NCBI GenBank assembly: GCA_013331795.1
Contig: DUFP01000007.1
Location: 4,977 to 53,776, forward strand
DNA: 48,800 nucleotides
Origin: Nanobdellota archaeon
GTDB lineage: Archaea > Nanobdellota > Nanobdellia > SCGC-AAA011-G17 > GW2011-AR17
Direction of reading: 5' to 3'
The notes under the pieces are model-generated. The model saw only the letters and a list, made by a program, of their open reading frames with translations, ran no database searches and had not been told where the DNA came from. Within the stretch, counting starts at the first letter, position 1. Each line of letters opens with the position of its first letter. Position numbers and translations under genes: made by a program. Positions 33,521-41,971 of the stretch are shown piece after piece.

Positions 33521-34654
33521 TCAATAACTATCATACAAAGCAAAAGTCTCCTTTGCAATACTATCCCAAGTATAACTCTTTACTTTCTTTTTATTTATCC
33601 CACCAATTTTTTTCGCAAGCCGAGGATTTTCAATAAGATAAATGACTTTTTCTTTCAATAAAGCAATATCTCCATAAGGAACAAGATATCCATTTTTTCC
33701 TTCTTCTATCTCATACGGAACACCATTACAAGGGGTAGCAACAAGAGGAAGCCCTGATGCCATTGCTTCAAAAATACTCAAAGGCAAACCTTCTCTATAA
33801 GAAGGAAGAACAAATACAGAAGCTGCTTGATACATTGTTGCAATCTTTTCTTTTCCTTGAATAGAACCATACACATGAATTCTTTTTTCTTGTCCAATCA
33901 TTTCTTTAACTCTCTGCATTTCTCCTTCATCAGGCCCGACAAGAACAAAATCCAAATCCTTTCTTTCTTTCAAAATCTCTTGCGCCATCTGAACAAAAAC
34001 ATCTGGCGCTTTTGTAGGATGTAATCTCCCGAAGAAAAGAACCATTTTTTCTTTAATTCCTAATTGTTGTTTAAAGGTATTATTTTTCACAGGAGAAAAA
34101 AAGCATGCATCCATCCCATTTCGAATAATGCAAATTTTCCTTTCTGAAGTCCATTTCTTTAAAGTAGGAATTTCCCAAGGAGTAATAGCAATAATTTTAG
34201 AACAAAAAAGATAACTAACTCTATTCCCTATCAGTTCTGCAAAGAATAAAGGAATTCTCACACTTAGCGGACGAAACTTATCTGTCCAAGGGCAATGGGT
34301 CGTATGAATATGTCTTTTTCCTTTCAAAAATGCAATAATCCCAGCAAAGAATACATAATCTTTTTGAGAAACATGGCTATGCACCACATCATATTTTTGC
34401 CAAAGCAAATCCCAAATATATCCAGGAAAAAGTATTGTATTAAGAGAAAGTTTTATCCAATATCGTGATCGATGTATATACACACCATTGATAACTTCAT
34501 ATTTTTTTTCTATTCTCTTATGTTTATCAAAATCACTGCAAAAAACATGTACTTCATGCCCATCAGAAACATATCGCTCTGCTAATTCCTGAATCACTTT
34601 TTCCACGCCACCAATAGTAGGAGTATAATATGTTCCAATCAGAGCAATGCGCAT
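33521..34654 (-). CDS. GT4-family glycosyltransferase
   Basis: 377 residues from the ATG of MRIALIGTYYTPTIGG. GT-B fold: N-terminal half with GGVEKVIQELAERYVSDGHEV, then MVLFFGRLHPTKAPDVFVQ and the donor-site LPSYREGLPLSIFEAMASGLPLV split across the EX7E motif. It retains configuration at the transferred sugar. It is alone between two tRNA genes and not in the main glycan cluster, but could serve the same surface glycans. Confidence 0.87.
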   Translation of the reverse strand: MRIALIGTYYTPTIGGVEKVIQELAERYVSDGHEVHVFCSDFDKHKRIEKKYEVINGVYIHRSRYWIKLSLNTILFPGYIWDLLWQKYDVVHSHVSQKDYVFFAGIIAFLKGKRHIHTTHCPWTDKFRPLSVRIPLFFAELIGNRVSYLFCSKIIAITPWEIPTLKKWTSERKICIIRNGMDACFFSPVKNNTFKQQLGIKEKMVLFFGRLHPTKAPDVFVQMAQEILKERKDLDFVLVGPDEGEMQRVKEMIGQEKRIHVYGSIQGKEKIATMYQAASVFVLPSYREGLPLSIFEAMASGLPLVATPCNGVPYEIEEGKNGYLVPYGDIALLKEKVIYLIENPRLAKKIGGINKKKVKSYTWDSIAKETFALYDSY

Positions 34655-34700
34655 AAGAAAAACGCTCAAAAAAGTCCTTATAAGACTTATGAAAGTGTAA

Positions 34701-34784
34701 CGCCGTGGCTCGGATTTGAACCGAGATATCCCGAAGGAAACAGGTTTTCAAGACCTGCGCGGTACCAGATTGCGCCACCACGGC
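34701..34784 (-). tRNA. tRNA-Ser(UGA)
   Basis: 84 bases on the minus strand. Acceptor GCCGTGG pairs with CCACGGC, discriminator G. Anticodon stem CAGGT/ACCTG with loop CTTGAAA gives anticodon TGA (34748-34750). A long variable arm (TTTCCTTCGGGATAT region) marks it as serine type, and the T-arm has GGTTCAAATCC. No intron. A TATA-like AAGTTTTTAAAG about 26 bases upstream lies within the end of the Trm112-like gene. Confidence 0.93.
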
Positions 34785-34817
34785 ATAAAGAAAAAGAGAA
34801 AGAAGATCTTTAAAAAC

Positions 34818-34958
34818 TTATTCCTTGCAGAAATTCACTATTCCTCCACGAAAAGAGTACCTTTTCTTGCAGAGCATACAAAAAAGAAACATTTTATTTT
34901 CAACCAAAGAAGAATGGCAAGAAGGACAAACGAAAAGTGCAAAAAGTTCTTTCTTCAT
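34818..34958 (-). CDS. Small Trm112-like zinc ribbon protein
   Basis: 46 residues from ATG 34958 (MKKELFALFVCPSCHSSLV). Two Cys pairs, CPSC and CMLC, with an aromatic and Gly-Gly-Ile-Val end (RYSFRGGIVNF) resemble the Trm112/UPF0434 zinc ribbon. Trm112 in archaea activates several RNA and protein methyltransferases. A methyltransferase gene lies 1.5 kb away but a partnership is only a guess. A TATA-like TATTTATATTATT about 25 bases upstream supports the ATG start and a leaderless message. Confidence 0.7.
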   Translation of the reverse strand: MKKELFALFVCPSCHSSLVENKMFLFCMLCKKRYSFRGGIVNFCKE

Positions 34959-35033
34959 CCAGAGGAAAAGTCCTAATAATATAAATATTTTGCTGTATAA
35001 ATCTTTAAAAACAAGACGAACTAGAAACAAAAG

Positions 35034-35696
35034 ATGGGATTTTCAAATTGGTGGGAAAGCACATTCTCTGCAGATAAATTTAACGCACAAAAAGCTCTAA
35101 AATATGTAAAAAAAGAATACAAATCTCCACAAGCAGAAGCAGGTTTTGACCAAATTTTTCTCGATTTAGCAGAAGAAGAAATAACAAAACAAAAAAGACT
35201 CCTTTCTTTTGAAGAAGTTGAGAGGCTCTTACATCGCGCACGAATCCAAGCAAGGCATAAAACAAGAAATACTGGAAGAGAAACAAATGTAATGCCAAGA
35301 GAAGAAGAGCAACATGAAGAAGAAAGTATGCCTAGAACAATGGGAACATTGTCAAAAGAGGTCTACGATCGATTAGAAAAACAATTACAAACAGTAAAAA
35401 CAACAACCAACCCATTACTTTCTGAATCTGAATTAGGGACAGTACGAAACTTAAAACTAAAAACTGCAGAAGAAACCATTCTAAGAATTGCCCAAGAGCT
35501 TTCTATAGCAGCAAAAGCAAGGGGAGTAAGCACAGAAACACAACGTGCCTATCATTTAGAAATAAACAGATGGACAAAGTTTGCAAAAAGAATTAATGGA
35601 AGATTGGATAAGAGAGTCTCTGCATTAGACTTTAAGGACTATGTAAATGACTTTGAAAGAAGTTTTCAATCAACACGAAAAGAAGCAAAACATTAA
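35034..35696 (+). CDS. Unknown helical protein, tandem paralog 1
   Basis: 220 residues, mostly helical and charged, without membrane helix. It begins MGFSNWWESTFSADKFNAQ and shares with the next gene the pattern MGF-x-x-W, a KAL...IKK-like helix, an FxxxxxxLAEEEI segment and an RIQ/RIRQ helix. The middle is an acidic linker (PREEEQHEEES) and the rest is predicted coiled coil. No known family recognised. A TATA-like CTTTAAAAAC about 25 bases before the ATG indicates leaderless transcription. Confidence 0.65.
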   Translation: MGFSNWWESTFSADKFNAQKALKYVKKEYKSPQAEAGFDQIFLDLAEEEITKQKRLLSFEEVERLLHRARIQARHKTRNTGRETNVMPREEEQHEEESMPRTMGTLSKEVYDRLEKQLQTVKTTTNPLLSESELGTVRNLKLKTAEETILRIAQELSIAAKARGVSTETQRAYHLEINRWTKFAKRINGRLDKRVSALDFKDYVNDFERSFQSTRKEAKH

Positions 35697-35722
35697 TAAA
35701 CAAAATTCTCTTAAAAAAAGAC

Positions 35723-36496
35723 ATGGGATTTTGGGGTTGGCTAACAAATATATTTTCTCCTAAAGAATATGATACAAAAGCCGCACTACATTTTATCAAA
35801 AAAAACTACGAAAAATATAAGATAATTGATCCAGAAGACAGAAAAGAATTTGAAGAAATGTTTGGAGCTCTCGCAAAAGAAGAAATATATCGCCTAAAAA
35901 GATACCTCGAAGCAGAGGAAATAAACATCCTCGCACAAAGAATCCGAATTCGCCAATTTCAATTAAAAGAAAAAGAAGGGAAGAAAATTATTGGGAAAAA
36001 AGCAGGAAAAGAAGATATACAAGAATGGAGCCAACAAAAAACACAGTTATTTATAAAGATAATACGAGAAAATATTACTCCTAGTCTTTCTAATTTAACA
36101 AAAGATATGGGAAAAATAGAAGCTCTTGAAGCAAAATATACACATGCACTGGAAAGAAATACTGCAACAGTTTTTCTAAACGCAAAACGAGAATTGGCAG
36201 ATATTGAAAATGAAATTAAAACAAGCCTAGCAATTTTGGAAAAGGCAAAAAAAGATCTTTTTTCTCTCTATGGAAACACAGAAATAGAAACAAAACTTAC
36301 AGAGCTCATACAACCTTGGAAAACAACGTTAAATCTCTTACAAAGAACAAGAATAGTAGGAAAAAATCCAGAAATCATAGCAATTCTAAGAATAATAACA
36401 AAAAATACAAGAAAAGAATTTAGTCATAAATTTCAGAATTTCATAGCAACAGCGACTGCACACAAAGCAAGACTAGAAGAAATGTATGCAAAGTAA
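35723..36496 (+). CDS. Unknown helical protein, tandem paralog 2
   Basis: 257 residues. The first 75 residues align with the previous gene (MGFWGWLTNIFSPKEYDTKAA, then LAKEEIYRLKRYLEAEEI and RIRIRQF). The C-terminal two thirds are a long helical region (for example ALEKAKKD-like heptads around 150-185), suggestive of coiled coil. It starts 26 bases after the preceding stop and is probably co-transcribed. Its own stop abuts the stop of the convergent methyltransferase. Confidence 0.65.
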   Translation: MGFWGWLTNIFSPKEYDTKAALHFIKKNYEKYKIIDPEDRKEFEEMFGALAKEEIYRLKRYLEAEEINILAQRIRIRQFQLKEKEGKKIIGKKAGKEDIQEWSQQKTQLFIKIIRENITPSLSNLTKDMGKIEALEAKYTHALERNTATVFLNAKRELADIENEIKTSLAILEKAKKDLFSLYGNTEIETKLTELIQPWKTTLNLLQRTRIVGKNPEIIAILRIITKNTRKEFSHKFQNFIATATAHKARLEEMYAK

Positions 36497-37084
36497 TCAC
36501 TGCAAAACAGACTTATACACTCTATAACCACCTTTTCTGCACAAGGTCTCTACATTCCCATAAACTTCTTGCATATATTTAGAAAAAGTTTCGCCTCCTT
36601 TATTATGCCGTGCAACAACTTGGAGACTTCCATGAAAAGAAAGATGCTCTTTTGCATCATAAATCATCTGCATACACAATTTCTTTCCTGCACTCTGCGG
36701 AGGATTGAAAAGAATAACATCAAATTTCTGCTTTTCTAACTTCCCATAGGCATCACTCACAAAAATCTTCACACGATCAATCCCTTTTGTATTCATCTTT
36801 GCAAGCTCTACAGCACGTGCATTAACATCAACAAGAATGACTTCCTTTTTTGTAAGTGTAGATGCAACCTTTCCAATAACACCAATACCACAGCCTAAAT
36901 CCAAGACTCTATCATTTTCAGAAACCTGCATATATTCTGCAAGTACAGCAGTTCCAAAATCTACTTTATCCTTGGAAAAAACACCAGACCCAGTAAAAAA
37001 AGAAAACTTTTTCCCTCGAAGAACAGCTTCTATTTTTTTTAACTGTAAAATACTATCTTGTTGTGGAGAATAATAATGACTCAT
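36497..37084 (-). CDS. Class I SAM-dependent methyltransferase, RsmC-like
   Basis: 195 residues. SAM-binding motif VLDLGCGIGVIGKVAS (about 60-75), acidic loop VILVDVNARAVELAKMN, and catalytic NPP motif VILFNPPQSAGKK. The N-terminal FFTGSGVFSKDKVDFGTAVL is typical of the small MTS/RsmC-like N-methyltransferases, which act on rRNA or similar targets. The ATG directly follows the stop of the upstream gene (TAAATG), so translation is coupled to the two S-layer-associated genes upstream, an odd pairing. Confidence 0.85.
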   Translation of the reverse strand: MSHYYSPQQDSILQLKKIEAVLRGKKFSFFTGSGVFSKDKVDFGTAVLAEYMQVSENDRVLDLGCGIGVIGKVASTLTKKEVILVDVNARAVELAKMNTKGIDRVKIFVSDAYGKLEKQKFDVILFNPPQSAGKKLCMQMIYDAKEHLSFHGSLQVVARHNKGGETFSKYMQEVYGNVETLCRKGGYRVYKSVLQ

Positions 37085-37711
37085 TTATTCCATAATTCCT
37101 AACAATTGATAAAGCATTCTGTCTGCTGCACGAATAATTTCATTTTCATCAGTGCCAACAATAATAATACAATACTCATCAGTATAAACCTTTGTTTCAG
37201 AGCCCAAAGTAAGCCAAATAACAGTCGTATTATCGCTTCCATCATAACAAGATTTTACAGGATAGCCCTGTGTATTCTCCTGAGTCATTGCACTATGCAC
37301 AGGAACACCATATAAATAATCATTATCAATAGTTTTATCAATTTCTAAAGCAGCAATGGTTGTTTTTGAAGTGAGACCAGCATTGGGATTAATAGTCACA
37401 TAAATTTCTTCATCCCCAAAGATTCTTGTATTAAGAGCTCCTTCAACAGTAATATCTTCTAAAGAAAGAGGATCATTTCGTAAAACAAGTGTATAAATAA
37501 TAGTGCTCAATGTACCAATATTCATAGGGATATGAGTTTCTGTATCACTTACTTTAGTAACATTAAAAGTACTTTCTCCATTGCTATATTGATAATTATC
37601 CTGGACTGCAATGCTTGGCTCACTAAAGAAAAAATATATTCCTCCGATCAGCAAAATACCTATTAAAATAAGGATAAAATACTGAACACCATCACTTTTT
37701 TTTTCAAGCAT
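37085..37711 (-). CDS. Membrane-anchored S-layer companion protein 1
   Basis: 208 residues from ATG 37711, which overlaps the stop of the preceding gene. One membrane helix (about 8-28) and an extracellular part. The C-terminal stretch IIVGTDENEIIRAADRMLYQLL resembles the S-layer protein segment LVAGTSADDTRRASKAI. This suggests a shared fold and a role in the cell wall, perhaps as an anchor or assembly factor. The next gene downstream is a methyltransferase. Family not otherwise known. Confidence 0.6.
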   Translation of the reverse strand: MLEKKSDGVQYFILILIGILLIGGIYFFFSEPSIAVQDNYQYSNGESTFNVTKVSDTETHIPMNIGTLSTIIYTLVLRNDPLSLEDITVEGALNTRIFGDEEIYVTINPNAGLTSKTTIAALEIDKTIDNDYLYGVPVHSAMTQENTQGYPVKSCYDGSDNTTVIWLTLGSETKVYTDEYCIIIVGTDENEIIRAADRMLYQLLGIME

Positions 37712-38288
37712 ATTGATCAAGAATCAATTTATCGGTAATACTTAATAAATTTTTCCCTTGTATAGTCAAGCAATTTCCTTCTAAAACAACAGAACTTTCA
37801 TTTGCTTGGTCAAAAAGAATGACCCCTATAGTGCTTGTCGCATCAGCACATGTTCGAATAGGAAGATTCCCACAAAGCTCATGCTCTTGAGAACAAGCAA
37901 CGACCAAAGCTCCAGAATATCCTGCATTTTGTTGAAAATCACTCAGTGCAGAAGAAAAATCATCATCAGGGTTAAAGCTCAAATAAAGCTTTTGCACATC
38001 TGATAAAAAAGAAAGAGAAACAGCATCAAAACGAAGTCCTTCTGCATCTTGAGGATTACCAAAAAGAAGAATCCTTTGCTCATCTTCAGTATATGCAAGC
38101 CACCCTTGTGTCGTTTGAACAAACTCCAAACCATTATACTCTACTTTTTCTTGTCCATTTGTATCTAAACCATAATAAAGAACGCTAAACACCATAATGG
38201 AAATAATAAATAAACCCATAAGAATGGTAAGAAATTTTTTATTTTGATAAAAAGGTACCGCTTTTTCTACATACCGTATCTGTTTCAT
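37704..38288 (-). CDS. Membrane-anchored S-layer companion protein 2
   Basis: 194 residues. Basic N-terminus, one membrane helix (about 20-40), then an extracellular region with Cys at several positions (VACSQEHELCGNLPIRTCAD). The end EGNCLTIQGKNLLSITDKL resembles the C-terminal motif of the following protein. It starts about 25 bases after a TATA-like AACTTTTTAAATCC at 38309-38321, so it is the first gene of a three-gene leaderless operon just after the S-layer gene. Role inferred from position. Confidence 0.6.
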   Translation of the reverse strand: MKQIRYVEKAVPFYQNKKFLTILMGLFIISIMVFSVLYYGLDTNGQEKVEYNGLEFVQTTQGWLAYTEDEQRILLFGNPQDAEGLRFDAVSLSFLSDVQKLYLSFNPDDDFSSALSDFQQNAGYSGALVVACSQEHELCGNLPIRTCADATSTIGVILFDQANESSVVLEGNCLTIQGKNLLSITDKLILDQYA

Positions 38289-38325
38289 AAAGAAAAAGAT
38301 TTTCTAGGGATTTAAAAAGTTTTTC

Positions 38326-38361
38326 TAAGAAAAAAAAAGAAAAAAAGAAAGGGCTATGCCC
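38326..38361 (-). terminator. Hairpin plus T-tract after the S-layer gene
   Basis: On the minus strand, directly after the S-layer stop codon, GGGC-ATA-GCCC (38351-38361) is followed by a long T-rich tract to about 38329. This can form a short hairpin followed by uridines, a likely transcription terminator for a highly expressed gene. Confidence 0.65.
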
Positions 38362-40692
38362 TTATGCAGTTACTTCTTCAACTACTTCTTCAGCTACTTC
38401 TTCTTCAGCTGCAGCTACTACAGCACTTACATCAATATCTGTAAGACTTGTACCGCTAACCAAAGCTTCTGTTCCACTGAATTCATAGTCAGCATAGTTT
38501 GCAATAGCTTTAGAAGCTCTTCTTGTATCATCTGCAGATGTTCCTGCAACAAGCATTGCTACTTTATCACCATTGTCAGCCATTTTAACTACTGCTTCAC
38601 CATCTTCAAAGCTCCAACCATCACAAGTATAGTCGAATAACTCTTCTACTAAGGTATTAGCACATGGTCCTCCAACAAGGATCAAGTTGTAGTCTGATGC
38701 ATCACTTACTTCAGAAGCCAACTTCGTTACTGGAGTTACTGCAACTGCTACATAGGTAACATCTCCGCCACTCACGGTAGAACTTGTTCCTTTGATAACA
38801 ATATTTGCTTTAACTTGGTCTCCTGGAATGCTCAAGCTTACTCTATCAGATGCACCATTGGACTTAGGGTTTTTAATGATAACACCATAAGCTGTCCTAT
38901 GATCTTCATCTTTAGTACCCATAGATAAACCGCCACTTGCTGCATTACCCCAGAGTATCTCTCCAGCTTCTTCTGTACTTCGAGTATTTCCTAAGCTATC
39001 CATCTGCTGATCTGATGCGGAAACTGTTCCCCATACCAAAGTCAAGTTATCATATCCTGCAAGGATATCAGAACTTGTATCAGGTGTTGATGCTATAGAT
39101 AAGTTCAAAGTTGTTACAGTTGTTGCTTGAGAAGTTGCACCAGTTCTTATAACAAGGTTTGTATCTTTCGTATTCCCATAATTGATACGGAAAATTTCTT
39201 GTCCAGAGACATTAGCGTTTAACTCTCCAAAAAACTTAATCTGGGAGTTAGAGGTGTCTTTATAGAAAACCCCTACGTGAAGCCCTGTTATGTCTGCTGC
39301 TGCACTTGCTGATAAGTTCACAGTTGAATTAACAGCACTTGGTGTATATAACCAAACATCTTTAGCTTTCTGAGCACTAGATACATTACCAACAGTACCT
39401 GCAGTTCCACTTGTTGTATAAGGCCTTAACTCAATACCATCACTAGCTACAGTATAGATATGAATTGCTGGCACAGATGCGTTTCCAGTACCAAATGCTT
39501 TTGAAAAGTCCGCTGATGTGTCATAATCAAAAGTATAGGTTGCATAGTCATCATCTTCAACACTCAAACTGTCATAACAGATTTCTACATAGTTGTTTGG
39601 TAATACAATACACTCACCAACTGCTTTTACATTATTGGAAATGGTGTTGTAAACAAAATCATTTTCAACAGAAAAATTCATTGCAGTTCCGTTTTGTTCC
39701 AAACCTTCTAAGTTCCATACCCAATTTGGAGCATCTGTATCTTCACCAATATATGCATCTCCATCTGTATATGTTTCAGAAGCTTGTTTACCTACGATCA
39801 AGTTTGCTGAAGATTCTTCTCTTTCAGTTCGACTAAAAACACTATCAACAGTAATTTCTACACCATTAACAGTTGCTGTTGCAGCAGAAGAAATAATTTT
39901 ACTTTCTCCATCAACATCAATAACTGCAGAGGTACTAGATACATCTGTTAAAGTAATTGTTTTCGTTTCACCATCAATATCTATATCAACAGATTCACCT
40001 GCTCCTAAATAGTACTCATCTCCAACATATGCAGTAAACTTATTTCCTGCAGAATCAATACTTGTAATTTTTAAATTATCTCCTAAGAAAGAGATACTTA
40101 AAGGGTCTGCTGAAGTTGTTTTTCTCAAGTTAATAGTCTCATCAAATTTATAGTAAAATTTGATTTGATCTCTTGTTTTTACTTCTAAATAAACATCTGT
40201 TTTATAGTCATCATCTGCACTCGTCAAACTTGTTTCTGGGGATGGATCAGCCTTATCCAGAATTTCTAATTGTTCTGAAGTATCATATGCTGTTCCTTGA
40301 AAAGTTATTTCACCATCAAACAAATTAGATACATCATCATCTTGTAATTGAGTATCGAAAAAAGTTGTGTTTGATAATCCTAAGTGAAGTGCAACTTGTT
40401 CAGTTTTTCCACCTGTAACAGAAACTGTTGTAGAATCAGATTCAACTGCTGTTTTGGATTCGAATTGTAATCCTGTAGCAATGTCTACCATTCCTAAAGT
40501 ATCTGCTGCGTCTGCGTCGTCTCCTACAACTAAAGCGTTTGTATCATCGTAGACACCATCTACAACGAAAGGTTGTGGATAATCACTTAAATCTACAGCC
40601 ATAGCCCCTGTTAATGTTGCTCCTACCATAGCAACACCGGTTCCGATTGCTGCGATTCTCTTCATAGTTTTTCTAACAAATTGTTCTTGCAT
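38362..40692 (-). CDS. S-layer protein, methanococcal type
   Basis: 776 residues. A signal peptide (MKRIAAIGTGVAMVGATLTGAMA) is probably cut after AMA (about residue 32). The mature N-terminus VDLSDYPQPFV and the acidic, Thr/Ser-rich body resemble the S-layer proteins of Methanococcus and several DPANN archaea. The C-terminal domain has LILVGGPCANTLVEELF and VAMLVAGTSADDTRRASKA, a recognised feature of that family. The acidic tail (AAEEEVAEEVVEEV) is short and repetitive. It forms the outer protein lattice and is a likely target for glycans made by the 20108-28219 cluster (inferred). It has a long leader with a strong ribosome binding site. Confidence 0.87.
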   Translation of the reverse strand: MQEQFVRKTMKRIAAIGTGVAMVGATLTGAMAVDLSDYPQPFVVDGVYDDTNALVVGDDADAADTLGMVDIATGLQFESKTAVESDSTTVSVTGGKTEQVALHLGLSNTTFFDTQLQDDDVSNLFDGEITFQGTAYDTSEQLEILDKADPSPETSLTSADDDYKTDVYLEVKTRDQIKFYYKFDETINLRKTTSADPLSISFLGDNLKITSIDSAGNKFTAYVGDEYYLGAGESVDIDIDGETKTITLTDVSSTSAVIDVDGESKIISSAATATVNGVEITVDSVFSRTEREESSANLIVGKQASETYTDGDAYIGEDTDAPNWVWNLEGLEQNGTAMNFSVENDFVYNTISNNVKAVGECIVLPNNYVEICYDSLSVEDDDYATYTFDYDTSADFSKAFGTGNASVPAIHIYTVASDGIELRPYTTSGTAGTVGNVSSAQKAKDVWLYTPSAVNSTVNLSASAAADITGLHVGVFYKDTSNSQIKFFGELNANVSGQEIFRINYGNTKDTNLVIRTGATSQATTVTTLNLSIASTPDTSSDILAGYDNLTLVWGTVSASDQQMDSLGNTRSTEEAGEILWGNAASGGLSMGTKDEDHRTAYGVIIKNPKSNGASDRVSLSIPGDQVKANIVIKGTSSTVSGGDVTYVAVAVTPVTKLASEVSDASDYNLILVGGPCANTLVEELFDYTCDGWSFEDGEAVVKMADNGDKVAMLVAGTSADDTRRASKAIANYADYEFSGTEALVSGTSLTDIDVSAVVAAAEEEVAEEVVEEVTA

Positions 40693-40840
40693 TTTTACAC
40701 AACACCTCCCTGTGTGTGATTATATCCTGCACAAGATATTGTAACCTCGTGCGAATTGTCATCCCTGTTTTTATCAAAGTCACTTCTATGTTCATTAATC
40801 GTAAGACTAAAACAAGAAAATGACTTTATAAAGTTTTATC
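40693..40840 (-). promoter_or_regulatory. S-layer promoter and structured leader
   Basis: A TATA-like AAACTTTATAAAG lies at about 40823-40837 on the minus strand, so transcription should begin near 40800 and give a leader of about 110 bases, long for this genome. The leader contains a hairpin (GCACGAG/CTTGTGC, 40729-40752, 10-base loop) and a ribosome binding site GGGAGGTG (40703-40710), ten bases before the ATG. The structure may tune translation or stability of an abundant message. Confidence 0.6.
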
Positions 40841-41018
40841 TATTTTAGAGCTCATATTATTGCTAAAACATAATAATTTAGCCATAAGAAGGCTTAAATT
40901 ACCGCTATAGAGCAGAGATCCATATACAAAAAATGTACCACTCATCAGGTTACAAAGGCCAAAAAGAGCTATAACCCTCAAATTTAATAGAATAAAGCTA
41001 AAAGCATAGGCCTACACA
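40841..41018. other. Intergenic stretch with no gene seen
   Basis: About 180 bases between the S-layer promoter and the last pilin-like gene. No reading frame of note, tRNA or clear repeat was found. With the S-layer leader it makes a gene-free stretch of about 325 bases. A CTGATGA on the minus strand near 40943 was looked at as a C/D RNA box and not supported. Confidence 0.5.
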
Positions 41019-41444
41019 TTAGTAACAATAAACAAGTCTAATCTCTATACTGGCAGTGGAATAGTCATCAGCCAAGCTATTTCCTGCACAAGTGTTTGGA
41101 GAGTACAGTTCTTCTCCGATAAAGAACATATATTCATCTTCACTCCAGCCATTGGCTGCAGCGAGTGCTGCAACGTCTCTTTTCACGAGAGCACAGCTAT
41201 CTTCTGCACAAATAAAACCACCACCACTTGCACAACTCTTAATTGCATCTCCTAAAGAGCTATCCTCACAGAGGGTATATTGCTTCATGACAGTTAAAAA
41301 ATTAGAAACCTCTAAATTTTCTTCCGCTTCAGCAAGAAAGTCACTATCATCATCACTCGCAAAACGAAAATAAAAGATCAAACTAAAAAAGAGGAGTAAT
41401 ATAATAACCATAAAACCAATAATTTCAGTCTGTCCTTTTTTCAT
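41019..41444 (-). CDS. Pilin-like protein 4
   Basis: 141 residues. The N-terminus MKKGQTEIIGFMVIILLLFF is a class III (archaeal pilin-type) signal: a short basic leader, KG, then a polar residue, Glu and a hydrophobic helix. The globular part is acidic and has Cys at several positions (LCEDS, KSCASGGGFICAEDSC, NTCAG, VYC). It is the last gene of the five-gene surface operon and overlaps the preceding gene by four bases. Confidence 0.7.
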   Translation of the reverse strand: MKKGQTEIIGFMVIILLLFFSLIFYFRFASDDDSDFLAEAEENLEVSNFLTVMKQYTLCEDSSLGDAIKSCASGGGFICAEDSCALVKRDVAALAAANGWSEDEYMFFIGEELYSPNTCAGNSLADDYSTASIEIRLVYCY

Positions 41445-41971
41445 TGCAAAATCTCCACAAATAAACGGCCAAATCTATATTCATCTGTCAAAGGATAATA
41501 CAAGCTCACAGGAGTAGATATTACAACAGAAGAAATATACTCTACCCTAGGATCAAAATAAGGATATACAGCACAATCGGGATAAGCCCCTTGCACACAC
41601 ACTTCTTCTACATTTTCAGGCTCTGGATAGACCTGTGTAAAATACACCTTCTGCTTACAATTGCTGGTAAAGAACTCTGTATACTCCTGAGAAGCATCAA
41701 AAACCATGAGTTTACTTGTATCAATACACTGCTCTCTCTTTCCATTCACACTACATTGAATTTCAGGCATACTTGCAATAGAAGAAAGCATAACAGTATT
41801 AGAGACTATACAAGCATTTTCTCCTGCTTCTTCCACATTTTGGGAAGAAAACTTGAAATAAAAGCCTAAAGCAACAACAAGGACAACCATAAAGACCATG
41901 GCAACCATCAAAGTTTCCATCATTTGGATATCCCCTTTTGTATTAATAGATCTCAGGGCACTCACCTCCAA
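41441..41971 (-). CDS. Pilin-like protein 3
   Basis: 176 residues. The class III signal lies a little inside: INTKGDIQMMETLMVAMVFM, then a hydrophobic helix. The ATG at 41971 gives a basic leader and overlaps the preceding gene by 29 bases. The head has Cys pairs (ENACIV, EIQCSVN, REQCID, SNCKQK and VEEVCVQGAYPDCAVYP) suitable for disulfides. Probably a pilus or pseudopilus subunit together with its neighbours. Confidence 0.7.
   Translation of the reverse strand: MEVSALRSINTKGDIQMMETLMVAMVFMVVLVVALGFYFKFSSQNVEEAGENACIVSNTVMLSSIASMPEIQCSVNGKREQCIDTSKLMVFDASQEYTEFFTSNCKQKVYFTQVYPEPENVEEVCVQGAYPDCAVYPYFDPRVEYISSVVISTPVSLYYPLTDEYRFGRLFVEILQ

Noticed and set aside
40935-40960. CTGATGA on the minus strand as a C box of a C/D guide RNA
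   Set aside because: No matching D box (CTGA) or terminal stem at suitable distance was found.
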